From Nocardioides sp. Root140 (lineage in GTDB: Bacteria; Actinomycetota; Actinomycetes; Propionibacteriales; Nocardioidaceae): DNA of 57,017 bases. The notes beneath the pieces are model-generated. The model was not told the origin of the DNA, did no database searches, and worked only from the letters and a program-made list of their open reading frames with translations. This document shows positions 8,549 through 15,488 of the stretch, piece by piece. The stretch is taken from the NCBI RefSeq assembly GCF_001426745.1, contig NZ_LMFI01000005.1:1-57017 (forward strand), given 5' to 3'. Within the stretch, counting starts at the first letter, position 1; the number at the start of each line of letters is the position of its first letter. Position numbers and translations under genes: made by a program.

Positions 8549-10195
8549 TCACGACCTCGTGTTAGGCATCAAGTGGTGGGGACCAACGAACCCCACATGG
8601 ACCTTCTTCGTCGGCCCTGCCGTGTCGTCATAGAAGTAGACCCTTGGGGCGAGATTTCCGCCGCCCTCGGCAATCTTGAGGTGGGCAAGCATGAGCACGC
8701 TCCCCTCGGGGTCAACTTCCGTCGAGACGGGCAACACGCGCTTGGCTGAAAGCACAGCGTTCTTCTGGACAGTGTCGCTCTCGGCCATGGACAACTTCTT
8801 CGGGGTCGCGGGCCAGCCGAGTGGCGGATCGCTCTTGCACCAGTCATAAAAGGTGCCCGCGAAGCCGCCGCCCCCATCTCGTGTCTCGGCGAACGCGGCC
8901 AACGCACGAAAGCCGCGCCATGTGGTGTTCCCCCACGCACCCGCCTTCGCGGAGGTGTTGATGCCGTCTAGCGCCTGCGGTGCGTCGTCGTGAATGACGA
9001 GCCAGTCGCTGAGCCAGTCCATCGCCAGGATGATGGCCGTCTCCACGCTGTCAGCCTCATCAGGGATTCCTGCGCCGAGGTCGTGCTGGGTCTCATAGAA
9101 GAGGTTGTGAAGCCCCTGCTCGTTGAGGGCCTTCTGCAGTCGGCTCAGATGCCCGACCTTCATGCTCAGGTCCCGGGCGAGCGCATCGTGCTCCTCCACC
9201 GTCTCATTCGCGTCCTCCTGGACAGCATCCAGCTGCGATTGCAGCTCACGGATGAGGCCGTCGGCATCGTCGATGGACATGAAGTTGGAGAGGTCCACTG
9301 CCGCGACCGGAGTCGCGAAGATGTCGAGTTCGGCAGGCGGGCGTCGTCGCGTAGACAGCGCGCATACGCCGTAGACGATTCGATCCACTTGAGCGCGCTC
9401 AGATGCTTCGTCTTCAAGCAGATGGCGGAGGGTGTAGCGGTGGCGATATCCCTCACCGTCCGCAACCGGCACCGGCGAGTACACACGAATGCTTCCGTCC
9501 CAAGTTGCCAACGGCCCAAGCTCGCTACTGAACGCGACAACCGCCGCACGGTCGAGGGTCGCCACCGTTGCCACGCCCGACACTCGGCGAGCGATCCTTG
9601 ATGCGCGACGGAGCCACGCTCCAGGGTCACCATCGTCATTGTTGGGTTGGCTCACGACGATGACGGGGAGCGTCCGGTCGGGTGACTGGAGGTGCTCCAC
9701 CAGAATCGGCACGGCACCGCTCGGAATCGGCTGAGGTTCGACCATCAGTCCGCTGCCGCCGAGGCGCGCACTAGGACAAGCTGCGAGCAGGTCGTCCACG
9801 ATGCGTGGCCGCCCGACCGCAAGCCGAACGCCGACAAGGCGCTCAGATTCAGCCTGGTTTTCGACCCAAACATGCGTTCCGCCAGCGACGGCAACCACGC
9901 GGACGATGGTGGTCCAGGTCATTCCAGCAGAGGTTTCGCGAGTAGTGCCTTCGAATCCGTGAGCTCCCTCGTTGTCTTCAACGGCGCGGACGCTGACCGA
10001 CCGCTCAACGGTGTAAGGCTGCCGCTCGGGCATACGCAGACGCTGCAAGGTCACGACGGTCGGCCCGTCGCTGAGCTGGGGCACGTCGCCCGTGGCCTCG
10101 GTCGCCCACGCTGCAAACAGCTCGCGGGCTTGCTGAAGGTGCTGTTCTGCGTCGTCGGGGGCGCAGGTCCACAAGGCTCGGTAGAGAACACTCAC
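8549..10195 (-). CDS. Large unknown protein, 548 aa, divergent from a GIY-YIG nuclease
   Basis: No named family is recognised. The GTG at 10195 is preferred: it gives VSVLYRALWTCAPDDAEQHL, the point where coding character begins, and avoids overlap with the divergent gene. The N-terminal half is a beta-rich region (TVERSVSVRAVED, TWTTIVRVVAVAGGTHVWVE). The middle (about 330-400) is acidic and helical, possibly coiled coil (LIRELQSQLDAVQEDANETV). A C-terminal block (about 500-540) reads MLAHLKIAEGGG...PRVYFYDDT...VHVGFVGPH. From memory, proteins of this layout occur in actinobacterial defence islands, but that is recall, not evidence here. With the GIY-YIG gene it may form a two-gene module. 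Confidence 0.75.
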   Translation of the reverse strand: MSVLYRALWTCAPDDAEQHLQQARELFAAWATEATGDVPQLSDGPTVVTLQRLRMPERQPYTVERSVSVRAVEDNEGAHGFEGTTRETSAGMTWTTIVRVVAVAGGTHVWVENQAESERLVGVRLAVGRPRIVDDLLAACPSARLGGSGLMVEPQPIPSGAVPILVEHLQSPDRTLPVIVVSQPNNDDGDPGAWLRRASRIARRVSGVATVATLDRAAVVAFSSELGPLATWDGSIRVYSPVPVADGEGYRHRYTLRHLLEDEASERAQVDRIVYGVCALSTRRRPPAELDIFATPVAAVDLSNFMSIDDADGLIRELQSQLDAVQEDANETVEEHDALARDLSMKVGHLSRLQKALNEQGLHNLFYETQHDLGAGIPDEADSVETAIILAMDWLSDWLVIHDDAPQALDGINTSAKAGAWGNTTWRGFRALAAFAETRDGGGGFAGTFYDWCKSDPPLGWPATPKKLSMAESDTVQKNAVLSAKRVLPVSTEVDPEGSVLMLAHLKIAEGGGNLAPRVYFYDDTAGPTKKVHVGFVGPHHLMPNTRS

Positions 10196-10286
10196 ACCGG
10201 GATTATGGTTGGGGGAACCGACATAGACCCCAGGTATCGCTGGGTTGGCGCTCAATTTGCTGCCACGGTCGCGGGATACTCCTGGC

Positions 10287-11123
10287 GTGCCTGACTCCAA
10301 CGTGCTGCCGCTTCGCACCTTGCTCCAGCTCACACCTGACGAGCTCACGAGAACCAAGGTCAAGTTCAACAACTTCAATGGGATCGCTGACCCGCTTGAG
10401 GAGTACGTGCGAGACCCCGATCTCGTCAACGTTCATTGGCTCTTCTGGCGCAGAGAACGTCGCAACTTCAATGTGGGTGACATTGCCCTCAACCTGCTTG
10501 CGATGTCCGATCGAACCTGGCTCCTAACCACAGCCAAGGAGGTCACGAAGGAACTTGGAGTCAAGGAAGGCACCAACTACGAAGGGGTGGAGATCGAGCG
10601 CCTCGCGCCCTTCTTCGGCCGTGCAATCGTTCGTTACCACCGGACGAGTCGGAGTGGTGTTCGACTATTGGATTCCCTCGGCGATCTTGAGGTGGTTCAG
10701 GTCCTTCCCGCGATCTTCGATGGCGTGGAGTTCCCTGGCTACGACAGGGTCCGGCTGTCGTTCCAACAACTCAAAGCAGTCTTGGATCGCAACAAGCGCG
10801 ACTGGGTAGCCGCGCTGGAGGGCCAGAAGGCGGTCTACCTCATCACCGACATGCACAACGGCAAGCACTACGTCGGCTCAGCCACGGGTGACAACGGCAT
10901 GCTCCTCGACCGTTGGCGCGCCTACGTGAAGAACGGCCACGGCGGCAACAAGGAGCTCGTCGGAATCGTGAGCAGCTATGGCCCGGAGTACGTCGCCGCC
11001 AACTTCCAGTACTCGATCCTCGAGAACTTCAACTCAAGGGTTGACCAGAAGTTCGTTCTTGCGCGGGAGAAGTGGTGGAAGGAAGCGCTTGCATCGGGAA
11101 CCTTCGGCTACAACTCGAACTAG
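10287..11123 (+). CDS. GIY-YIG nuclease family protein with N-terminal sensor-like region
   Basis: A 278-residue protein with a C-terminal GIY-YIG endonuclease domain (about 181-278). The two signature strands are AVYLIT (182-187) and HYVGSA (194-199), followed by the catalytic arginine R209 in LLDRWRAYVKNGHGGN and a carboxylate in SILENFNSR (E246). Residues 1-175 form an extra domain (WLFWRRERRNFNVGDIALNLL...TKEL) found in a widespread family of stand-alone GIY-YIG proteins. It should cut DNA, but the target is unknown. The GTG at 10287 is chosen; a TTG at 10245 is unlikely. No Shine-Dalgarno is seen, so the message may be leaderless. Divergent from the 548-residue protein. Confidence 0.88.
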   Translation: MPDSNVLPLRTLLQLTPDELTRTKVKFNNFNGIADPLEEYVRDPDLVNVHWLFWRRERRNFNVGDIALNLLAMSDRTWLLTTAKEVTKELGVKEGTNYEGVEIERLAPFFGRAIVRYHRTSRSGVRLLDSLGDLEVVQVLPAIFDGVEFPGYDRVRLSFQQLKAVLDRNKRDWVAALEGQKAVYLITDMHNGKHYVGSATGDNGMLLDRWRAYVKNGHGGNKELVGIVSSYGPEYVAANFQYSILENFNSRVDQKFVLAREKWWKEALASGTFGYNSN

Positions 11124-11229
11124 CAGCCTCCTCGGCACGATCTCACTCGAGGTCGATGCGAGTCCTTCGAGCGCCAAATACGATGCCCATCGAGGTGGAA
11201 CAAGCCACCGTTGAGGATCGGAGTGCACC

Positions 11230-11547
11230 GTGGTGATTGACGACCTGAAGCAGGTGAAGACCTACTTCACGGACAAGCTGGGCGACTACAAGAGCGTGGA
11301 CGCTTCCACCTCTCCCGCCATCACCGCCGTCACTCTTGAGCGCTACGAGGACCCCGAGGAGGGCGACTTCGACGTGCTGATCACCATTCCCGAATGGGAG
11401 TCCTGGTACGAGGACCTCTCGATCCTCTACGTCCCAAAGCAGGTCGTCCCCGCCATCTGGTTTGCCCTCTCCGACCCCAAAGAGGATGCGGTGGCCGAAG
11501 TGACGGAGGCTGTTGTCATCACGCTCAACGAAGCGCTCGGGCGCTAG
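11230..11547 (+). CDS. Hypothetical acidic protein, 105 aa
   Basis: The GTG at 11230 gives a small acidic protein of predicted alpha/beta type (DDLKQVKTYFTDKLGDYKSV, then strands around FDVLITIPEWESWYEDLSIL). No cysteine motif or membrane segment is present and I recognise no family. It lies about 100 bases after the GIY-YIG gene on the same strand and could be co-transcribed. A strong intrinsic terminator begins 93 bases after its stop. Confidence 0.6.
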   Translation: MVIDDLKQVKTYFTDKLGDYKSVDASTSPAITAVTLERYEDPEEGDFDVLITIPEWESWYEDLSILYVPKQVVPAIWFALSDPKEDAVAEVTEAVVITLNEALGR

Positions 11548-11639
11548 GCGAACCCAGCCTCTCGCGGAGCGACCTTCCTCCTCCGCGCCGCGATCTGAGG
11601 TTGCCTCACGAAGCACCAACAACTAAAACTCTTCTTCAA

Positions 11640-11686
11640 TTCAAGGCAATATCTCGAATAGTGAGATATTGCCTTGAACTATTTTT
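11640..11686 (+). terminator. Strong intrinsic terminator
   Basis: A perfect 16-base-pair stem (11640-11655 with 11663-11678), a 7-base loop GAATAGT and a run of five T at 11682-11686. The stem sequence is AT-rich, unlike the surrounding genes. It closes the unit containing 11230-11547 and insulates it from the DUF4262 operon. Confidence 0.88.
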
Positions 11687-11861
11687 CCGGCCTTTGATTT
11701 GCATTAGTGCAGGTCAGAGGCCTATTTGTTTGTCGCCATTCTTTTTAATTCTTTCAATTCCCTTCTAATTCACATTTTCGACTTGCATTTCTTCTTCCAT
11801 TTCCCTTATTATTTGAATGTAAGAAGAATTCGAAATACAAAAGGGAATGGAGGTGGCTCCG
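11687..11861. other. AT-rich non-coding stretch
   Basis: This stretch is strikingly poorer in G and C than the flanking genes, with repeated TTCTTT, AATTC and TTCC words. I see no supported gene. It contains a candidate promoter for the downstream leader and DUF4262 operon. Such AT-rich patches are typical Lsr2 binding targets in actinomycetes, and an Lsr2 gene lies 2.3 kb away. Confidence 0.6.
11783..11812 (+). promoter_or_regulatory. Candidate promoter of the DUF4262 operon
   Basis: TTGCAT (11783-11788) and TATTAT (11807-11812) are separated by 18 bases. A start of transcription near 11819 would leave a leader of about 190 bases before the DUF4262 gene, long enough to hold the short leader peptide and stem-loop described next. 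Confidence 0.5.
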
Positions 11862-11900
11862 ATGGCAAAGCGACGGAGGCCCAAAATATGCCGCCGGTAG
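11862..11900 (+). CDS. Possible 12-residue arginine-rich leader peptide
   Basis: A GGAGGT ribosome site (11849-11854) stands 7 bases before an ATG that opens MAKRRRPKICRR and a TAG stop. The peptide has six arginines and two lysines in 12 residues. Its stop codon lies within the left arm of a perfect inverted repeat, so ribosome position would decide whether the stem forms. That is the layout of a translational attenuator. An in-frame ATG 15 bases earlier is also possible. Expression is not shown; this is inference from layout. Confidence 0.4.
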   Translation: MAKRRRPKICRR

Positions 11901-11937
11901 CGGATAGGGCTCAACACCAAATGGGCGCCGCTACCGG
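11894..11937 (+). promoter_or_regulatory. Stem-loop overlapping the leader peptide stop
   Basis: CCGGTAGCGG (11894-11903) pairs perfectly with CCGCTACCGG (11928-11937) across a 24-base loop. There is no T-run after it, so it is more likely a regulatory RNA structure or a protein site than a terminator. It sits about 70 bases before the DUF4262 start. Confidence 0.5.
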
Positions 11938-12007
11938 ACCGCTTGAACTGTTCGACCGCGTATCAACTCGAAAGGGCACAAGGCCCACAGAAATCTAGGA
12001 GACAGAA

Positions 12008-12475
12008 ATGAATGCAAAGAAGAAGCTCAGCAACGAGACCGACGCCCTGTTTGCGAATATCCGCGATCACGGCCACCAAGTCCAGGTCGTCTTCGGCGGC
12101 GTCCCCTTCGCCTACTCGATCGGACGGATCCTGAAGGGCCGCCCGGAAATCTTCGTGACTGGCCCCGTCGAACCCCAGCTTCTGGGCATGCTCGTCAACG
12201 CCGCGGCGGCATACGACGACGACTGCGAACTCCCCTTCAGCCCGGTGGCCGTGACGCTCCCCGCGGGCAGCCTGCTCGCCCAAGCTCCGGCGCGCGTCGT
12301 AGCCGTTGATCCCCACGCCGCGGAAATGTTCGCTGCCATCAACTTCGCCGGCTTCACGGTCCCGGCGCTCCAGATCATCCTTCCCGACCCGAACATGAAG
12401 TTTCCGGGTGAGCCCGGCGCTGACCCCGAGTGGGCCCAGGTCGCCTTCGCGCTCAACCGAGGCGAGGTGGCTTGA
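12008..12475 (+). CDS. DUF4262-type protein
   Basis: A 155-residue protein that opens with a helical segment (NETDALFANIRDHGHQVQVVFG) and then PFAYSIGRILKGRPEIFVTGPVE, the characteristic DUF4262 pattern of F-x-Y-S-x-G followed by P-E-hydrophobic. The family is common in actinobacteria and mobile DNA, and its biochemical role is unknown. A GGAGAC site precedes the ATG. It heads a run of five closely spaced genes to 14043. The last third contains a second block (AINFAGFTVPALQIILPDPN). Confidence 0.8.
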   Translation: MNAKKKLSNETDALFANIRDHGHQVQVVFGGVPFAYSIGRILKGRPEIFVTGPVEPQLLGMLVNAAAAYDDDCELPFSPVAVTLPAGSLLAQAPARVVAVDPHAAEMFAAINFAGFTVPALQIILPDPNMKFPGEPGADPEWAQVAFALNRGEVA

Positions 12476-12476
12476 A

Positions 12477-12800
12477 GTGTCGGTTCACACCCTCCGCACC
12501 AACCGTTGCGACTCACGCCTGCCGAATCTCACGCACCATGCCCGTCAGCGCTGCGCCGAGATGCGGATCCCGACTCGCGTGGCGCAGTGGATCGTGCAGC
12601 ACCCCGACATGGATCGGCCTGCGCCCATGGGGCGGCGGATGGCCGTCGCGGATGCATGCCCCGACTTTGCCGTGGTTTATGCCGAGCAAGAGGCCGGTGA
12701 GCCCCCTGTGATTATCACGGTCCTATTCCGGACCTATGACGAATACGAACGCTCCGGTGCGACCTACGTACCGGCGAATATGAAGAAGGCGGTAGCTTGA
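12477..12800 (+). CDS. DUF4258-like small protein
   Basis: The GTG at 12477, one base after the previous stop, gives a 107-residue protein. The segment LTHHARQRCAEMRIPTRVAQWIVQHPD and the later strand-rich part (FAVVYAEQEAGEPPVIITVLFRT) match the DUF4258 / RelE-fold pattern of a small domain beginning with H-A-x-x-R. Such proteins are sometimes toxin-like ribonucleases, but no catalytic set is confirmed here. It is followed one base later by the Api92-like gene. Confidence 0.65.
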   Translation: MSVHTLRTNRCDSRLPNLTHHARQRCAEMRIPTRVAQWIVQHPDMDRPAPMGRRMAVADACPDFAVVYAEQEAGEPPVIITVLFRTYDEYERSGATYVPANMKKAVA

Positions 12801-12801
12801 A

Positions 12802-13380
12802 ATGCCAAACTGGGTAACCAATCAGATTGAGGCAAAGGCCGAAGTGCTTGCGCTCCTGCTCAATGAAGCCGGGGAGGTTGACTTCGCTCAGATCGTTCCT
12901 CCCCCGCTGGACCTCGAAACCGGCGGCTGCCGTGGCAGCGGAACCTTCGAGGAGGTGGACGGTGAGCTCGCATGGGTATCGACTCTTGACGAAGAGCTCC
13001 GCCACGAAAACGGCTAAGTGTGCTGGTACGAATGGAACAGAGCCCACTGGGGCACAAAGTGGAATGCAGAATCCCACAGTGAATGCGTCGAAAGCTCGCT
13101 TCCGGCGGGCCTGGTCTGCTTCGACACCGCCTGGACTCCTGCCGGGCCGATCGCGGCGGCACTGTCCCGGCTCGTTCCCGGCGAGCCCATCGTCCTGAAG
13201 GCCTGCGACCCTGCCATGGACTGGGCCGTGTCTGACACCTTCCTCAACGGAGAACTGGTCAAGAAGCGCGACCTCTCCGAGGAAGACGGCACCACCTATC
13301 GCGAGTTCGTCACCGAACTGATGGGCGAGGACTTCTTCGACCACGAAGCCGAGGACGATCTCGAAGGTGAGGCAGCCTGA
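12802..13380 (+). pseudogene. Api92-like (DUF1281-type) gene with an in-frame stop
   Basis: The frame begins MPNWVTNQIEAKAE, the usual start of the Api92-like ferredoxin-fold family. It runs to ...LRHENG and stops at TAA (13015-13017), then continues without interruption in the same frame with CWYEWNRAHWGTKWNAES, the family hallmark W-x-x-x-x-W-G-T-K-W-x-A. A single change such as TAC to TAA would explain it. The second half could restart at the GTG directly after the stop, so two polypeptides or readthrough cannot be excluded. Function of the family is unknown; it is common on phages and plasmids. Confidence 0.75.
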
Positions 13381-13381
13381 G

Positions 13382-13846
13382 ATGGGTGCCTGGGGTATCG
13401 GGCCGTGGCACAACGACGGCGCCTGGGACTGGCTGTGCCACCTCGATGATGTGCTTGACCCGCTCTTCGACCGTCTCCAAGCTGCCCTCGCCAGCGAGGC
13501 CACGGCGTGCGAGGACTGCTACCGGCGCTGCGAAAGGACGGGCTTCTGCAGGTGGAAGGGTGATCAGATCATCGCTGCGGCAGCCATCCTCAACGCTCTG
13601 AAGACTGTTCTTCACCACTCGGGCGACATGCTCGCTGGAGAGTCACAGGAACTCCATGAACTCCGCCATCGAGCGGCCGAGATGGTTACGGCTATCCGTG
13701 ACGATGAACTCGATGGAGAGCCGCACGACGAGTGGGAGCGCGACCGCGCCGACATGCTGACCACCTTGGCCTCAGAGCTGACGGGCCCGGTGAGCGCATG
13801 GGACGTCGCAGAGGAGTACCGAAGCATCGAGACGGACGCGGCATGA
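13382..13846 (+). CDS. DUF4259-type protein
   Basis: The ATG at 13382 gives MGAWGIGPWHNDGAWDWLCHLDD, the signature start of DUF4259 (M-G-A-W-G-x-G-x-x-x-N-D-x-A-x-D-W). The 154-residue protein is mainly helical, with a cysteine cluster CEDCYRRCERTGFC (about 44-57) that could bind metal and is not usual for the family. It starts one base after the Api92-like stop and overlaps the next gene by ATGA. Confidence 0.8.
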   Translation: MGAWGIGPWHNDGAWDWLCHLDDVLDPLFDRLQAALASEATACEDCYRRCERTGFCRWKGDQIIAAAAILNALKTVLHHSGDMLAGESQELHELRHRAAEMVTAIRDDELDGEPHDEWERDRADMLTTLASELTGPVSAWDVAEEYRSIETDAA

Positions 13847-14043
13847 GAACGCTGGGTGATTTCATCGTGGAGGTTTCAGCGCTCCTTGCCGACAGACGTT
13901 CGCTTCCGGGTTCCCAGTGGTGCTTCGCAATGGACTTGCTCCTGGAGGAAGCCGAGAGGATCCTGGACTACGAGGACTTCGCGCACCTGATGCACATCAC
14001 TCGCTGGGGTCCGATTCCGCCCCACGAAGGGTGGGCTGCCTGA
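13843..14043 (+). CDS. Small hypothetical protein, 66 aa
   Basis: It starts with the ATG of an ATGA overlap with the DUF4259 gene: MRTLGDFIVEVSALLADRR. Short, helical, with aromatic residues at the C-terminus (HITRWGPIPPHEGW). Last gene of the 12008-14043 unit; a bidirectional hairpin terminator follows 56 bases later. No family is recognised. Confidence 0.6.
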   Translation: MRTLGDFIVEVSALLADRRSLPGSQWCFAMDLLLEEAERILDYEDFAHLMHITRWGPIPPHEGWAA

Positions 14044-14098
14044 AACAACACACGACTAGCTCGGCGGTAGTCATGACCACCGCTGAGACGCATATGCA

Positions 14099-14128
14099 AA
14101 AGGGACCGACCATCAGGTCGGTCCCTTT
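14099..14128. terminator. Bidirectional terminator
   Basis: AAAGGGACCGACC (14099-14111) pairs perfectly with GGTCGGTCCCTTT (14116-14128) around a 4-base loop ATCA. The A-run on one side and T-run on the other suit termination from both directions, between the convergent 13843 gene and Lsr2. Confidence 0.9.
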
Positions 14129-14142
14129 GCGTTTCAACAGCC

Positions 14143-14460
14143 TCAGTTCGTGGCCTCGAAGGCCTCGCGAACTTCGGCGGGGATACGGCCTCGGTCCGGC
14201 ACTGAGTAGCCGTTCTCCTTGCCCCAGGCCCGCACCTCTGCGGCCGAGGTGCCGGAAGCGGACTTAGCTGCCTTACGACCGCGAGCACCCACCTTCCGGC
14301 CAGCCTCGATAAAGCGGGCAAGAGCCTTGTCCAGCTCGTCCTTCTCCTTGGCCGTGAGGTCGATGGCGTACTCCACGCCATCAAGAGCGAAGGAATACTC
14401 CGCAGCGCCCTCCGCTCCACTCAAGTCCGAGGAGATGAGCGTGATTACCTTCTGCGCCAT
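14143..14460 (-). CDS. Lsr2 family nucleoid-associated protein
   Basis: A 105-residue Lsr2, an H-NS-like actinobacterial protein that bridges AT-rich DNA and silences acquired genes. The N-terminal dimer domain reads MAQKVITLISSDLSG...EYSFALDGVEYAIDLTAKEKDELDKAL (1-50), followed by a basic linker (RKVGARGRKAAK). The C-terminal domain has the AT-minor-groove hook R90-G-R92 in ENGYSVPDRGRIPAEVREAF. Start at the ATG at 14460 by homology. Being inside an accessory region suggests a plasmid- or element-borne copy acting as a stealth protein, in addition to a presumed chromosomal one. Confidence 0.95.
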   Translation of the reverse strand: MAQKVITLISSDLSGAEGAAEYSFALDGVEYAIDLTAKEKDELDKALARFIEAGRKVGARGRKAAKSASGTSAAEVRAWGKENGYSVPDRGRIPAEVREAFEATN

Positions 14461-14508
14461 GGCTTTCCTTCCAAGTTCGGGTTCGGCGCCAACGTAGCGC
14501 ACCCTCCG

Positions 14509-14844
14509 CTACTGACGGATGGCTCCGAAGGGGCGCGCCACAAATGCCAGATCGCGCTCCACGTAGATGGGAATGCCCTCCTTGACCACCAACAGTTCGT
14601 GGAGCTCCTGGATGGAGAAGTAGCCCCATTCCGGAAATCCGAGGCCAAGATCGCAGTAGCCAAAGGCCAGTTGCTCGCCGTCGAACTCCGCCATTAGCCA
14701 GGTAGCCGCACCGCAGTAGAAGCGCGCATGGATCAGCTTCTCCTCCACGCGGACCCCGTCCGTCGCATAGAGCGCTGGAACCTGGGCAAGCACGTCGGCG
14801 GGCGGCAACAATGTGTGGCCGCGAAGTGCGTCGGTGGCCTTCAT
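14509..14844 (-). CDS. DUF2958 domain protein
   Basis: A 111-residue protein. The DUF2958 pattern is evident: LPPADVLAQVPALYATDG, then KLIHARFYCGAATWLMAEFDGE and FGYCDLGLGFPEWGYFSIQELHEL. The family is small, widespread on plasmids and integrative elements, and of unknown function. The ATG at 14844 overlaps the preceding gene stop by ATGA. It is the third gene of a coupled set 15382 to 14509. Confidence 0.85.
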   Translation of the reverse strand: MKATDALRGHTLLPPADVLAQVPALYATDGVRVEEKLIHARFYCGAATWLMAEFDGEQLAFGYCDLGLGFPEWGYFSIQELHELLVVKEGIPIYVERDLAFVARPFGAIRQ

Positions 14845-15047
14845 TGCGCCGCCCGGAGGACGAGCCGCTGTCCTTGCCCTGTGCCGAGCCCCACACCGTG
14901 GACCTCGTAGTGTCGGTGGCAGAGGTAGGCCCATTGGCCGGTCACGGTCCTGGCATCGAAAGCAGCCGTCTCCGGCTCCAACCCGGAGGCGTCGGCCTCG
15001 CACAGGTCGCAGGGTGGCAGGACTCCCACTACGACGGTGGTGGCCAT
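14841..15047 (-). CDS. Small Cys/His protein, 68 aa
   Basis: The ATG at 15047 overlaps the stop of the gene upstream. The residues PPCDLCEADAS and AYLCHRHYEVHG provide a C-x2-C and a C-H-x-H set typical of a small zinc ribbon. The role is unknown; similar small proteins occur next to DUF2958 genes on actinobacterial elements. Confidence 0.65.
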   Translation of the reverse strand: MATTVVVGVLPPCDLCEADASGLEPETAAFDARTVTGQWAYLCHRHYEVHGVGLGTGQGQRLVLRAAQ

Positions 15048-15382
15048 CAGTTGCTCTGCACTTCCAGCGGCGTGGCGGCCTCGGCGACAAGCCGTACCCA
15101 CTCGCGGTAGCTGGCGATGAGCGCGTTGACCTTGGCCACGGCCTCTTCCGGAGTGGCCGACCCCTTGGGCCGCTTGAGACGGGCGTCATACATGAGCGCG
15201 TTGAGCGCGTCAGTGGACTCCTTCTTGAGCGTGCGGAAGGTGTCCAGGTCGTAAAGCACGGTCGGTTCCGTGACCGGGGCCGGAGCCTTGATGACTGCAG
15301 GCTTGGCGGGAGCCTTCTTGGCAGCAGCCTTCTTCGCGACGGGCGTGGCAGGGGCGGTGGCAGCGGTGTTCTTGTTGGTCAT
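15047..15382 (-). CDS. Lys/Ala/Pro-rich N-terminal tail protein, 111 aa
   Basis: The ATG at 15382 gives a histone H1-like tail (ATPVAKKAAAKKAPAKPAVIK, about 12-32) followed by a helical domain (LKKESTDALNALMYDARL...EEAVAKVNALIASYREWVRLVAEA). The tail suggests nucleic acid binding; no known family is recognised for the body. It overlaps the next gene by ATGA. Confidence 0.65.
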   Translation of the reverse strand: MTNKNTAATAPATPVAKKAAAKKAPAKPAVIKAPAPVTEPTVLYDLDTFRTLKKESTDALNALMYDARLKRPKGSATPEEAVAKVNALIASYREWVRLVAEAATPLEVQSN

Positions 15383-15488
15383 AGGCGCCAACATGAATGG
15401 CGCTCCGGGAGTCCACAACGGGCTCTGCTGGCCGTATCAAGCCTCAGACAAGTTCCTTCAGGATGCCTATTTTTAGGACCATCCCGCC

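Noticed and set aside
11726..11998. 90-codon plus-strand frame in the AT-rich stretch
   Set aside because: Its first part is low-complexity Phe/Leu/Ile from AT-rich DNA and it overlaps the leader peptide and stem-loop; no ribosome site.
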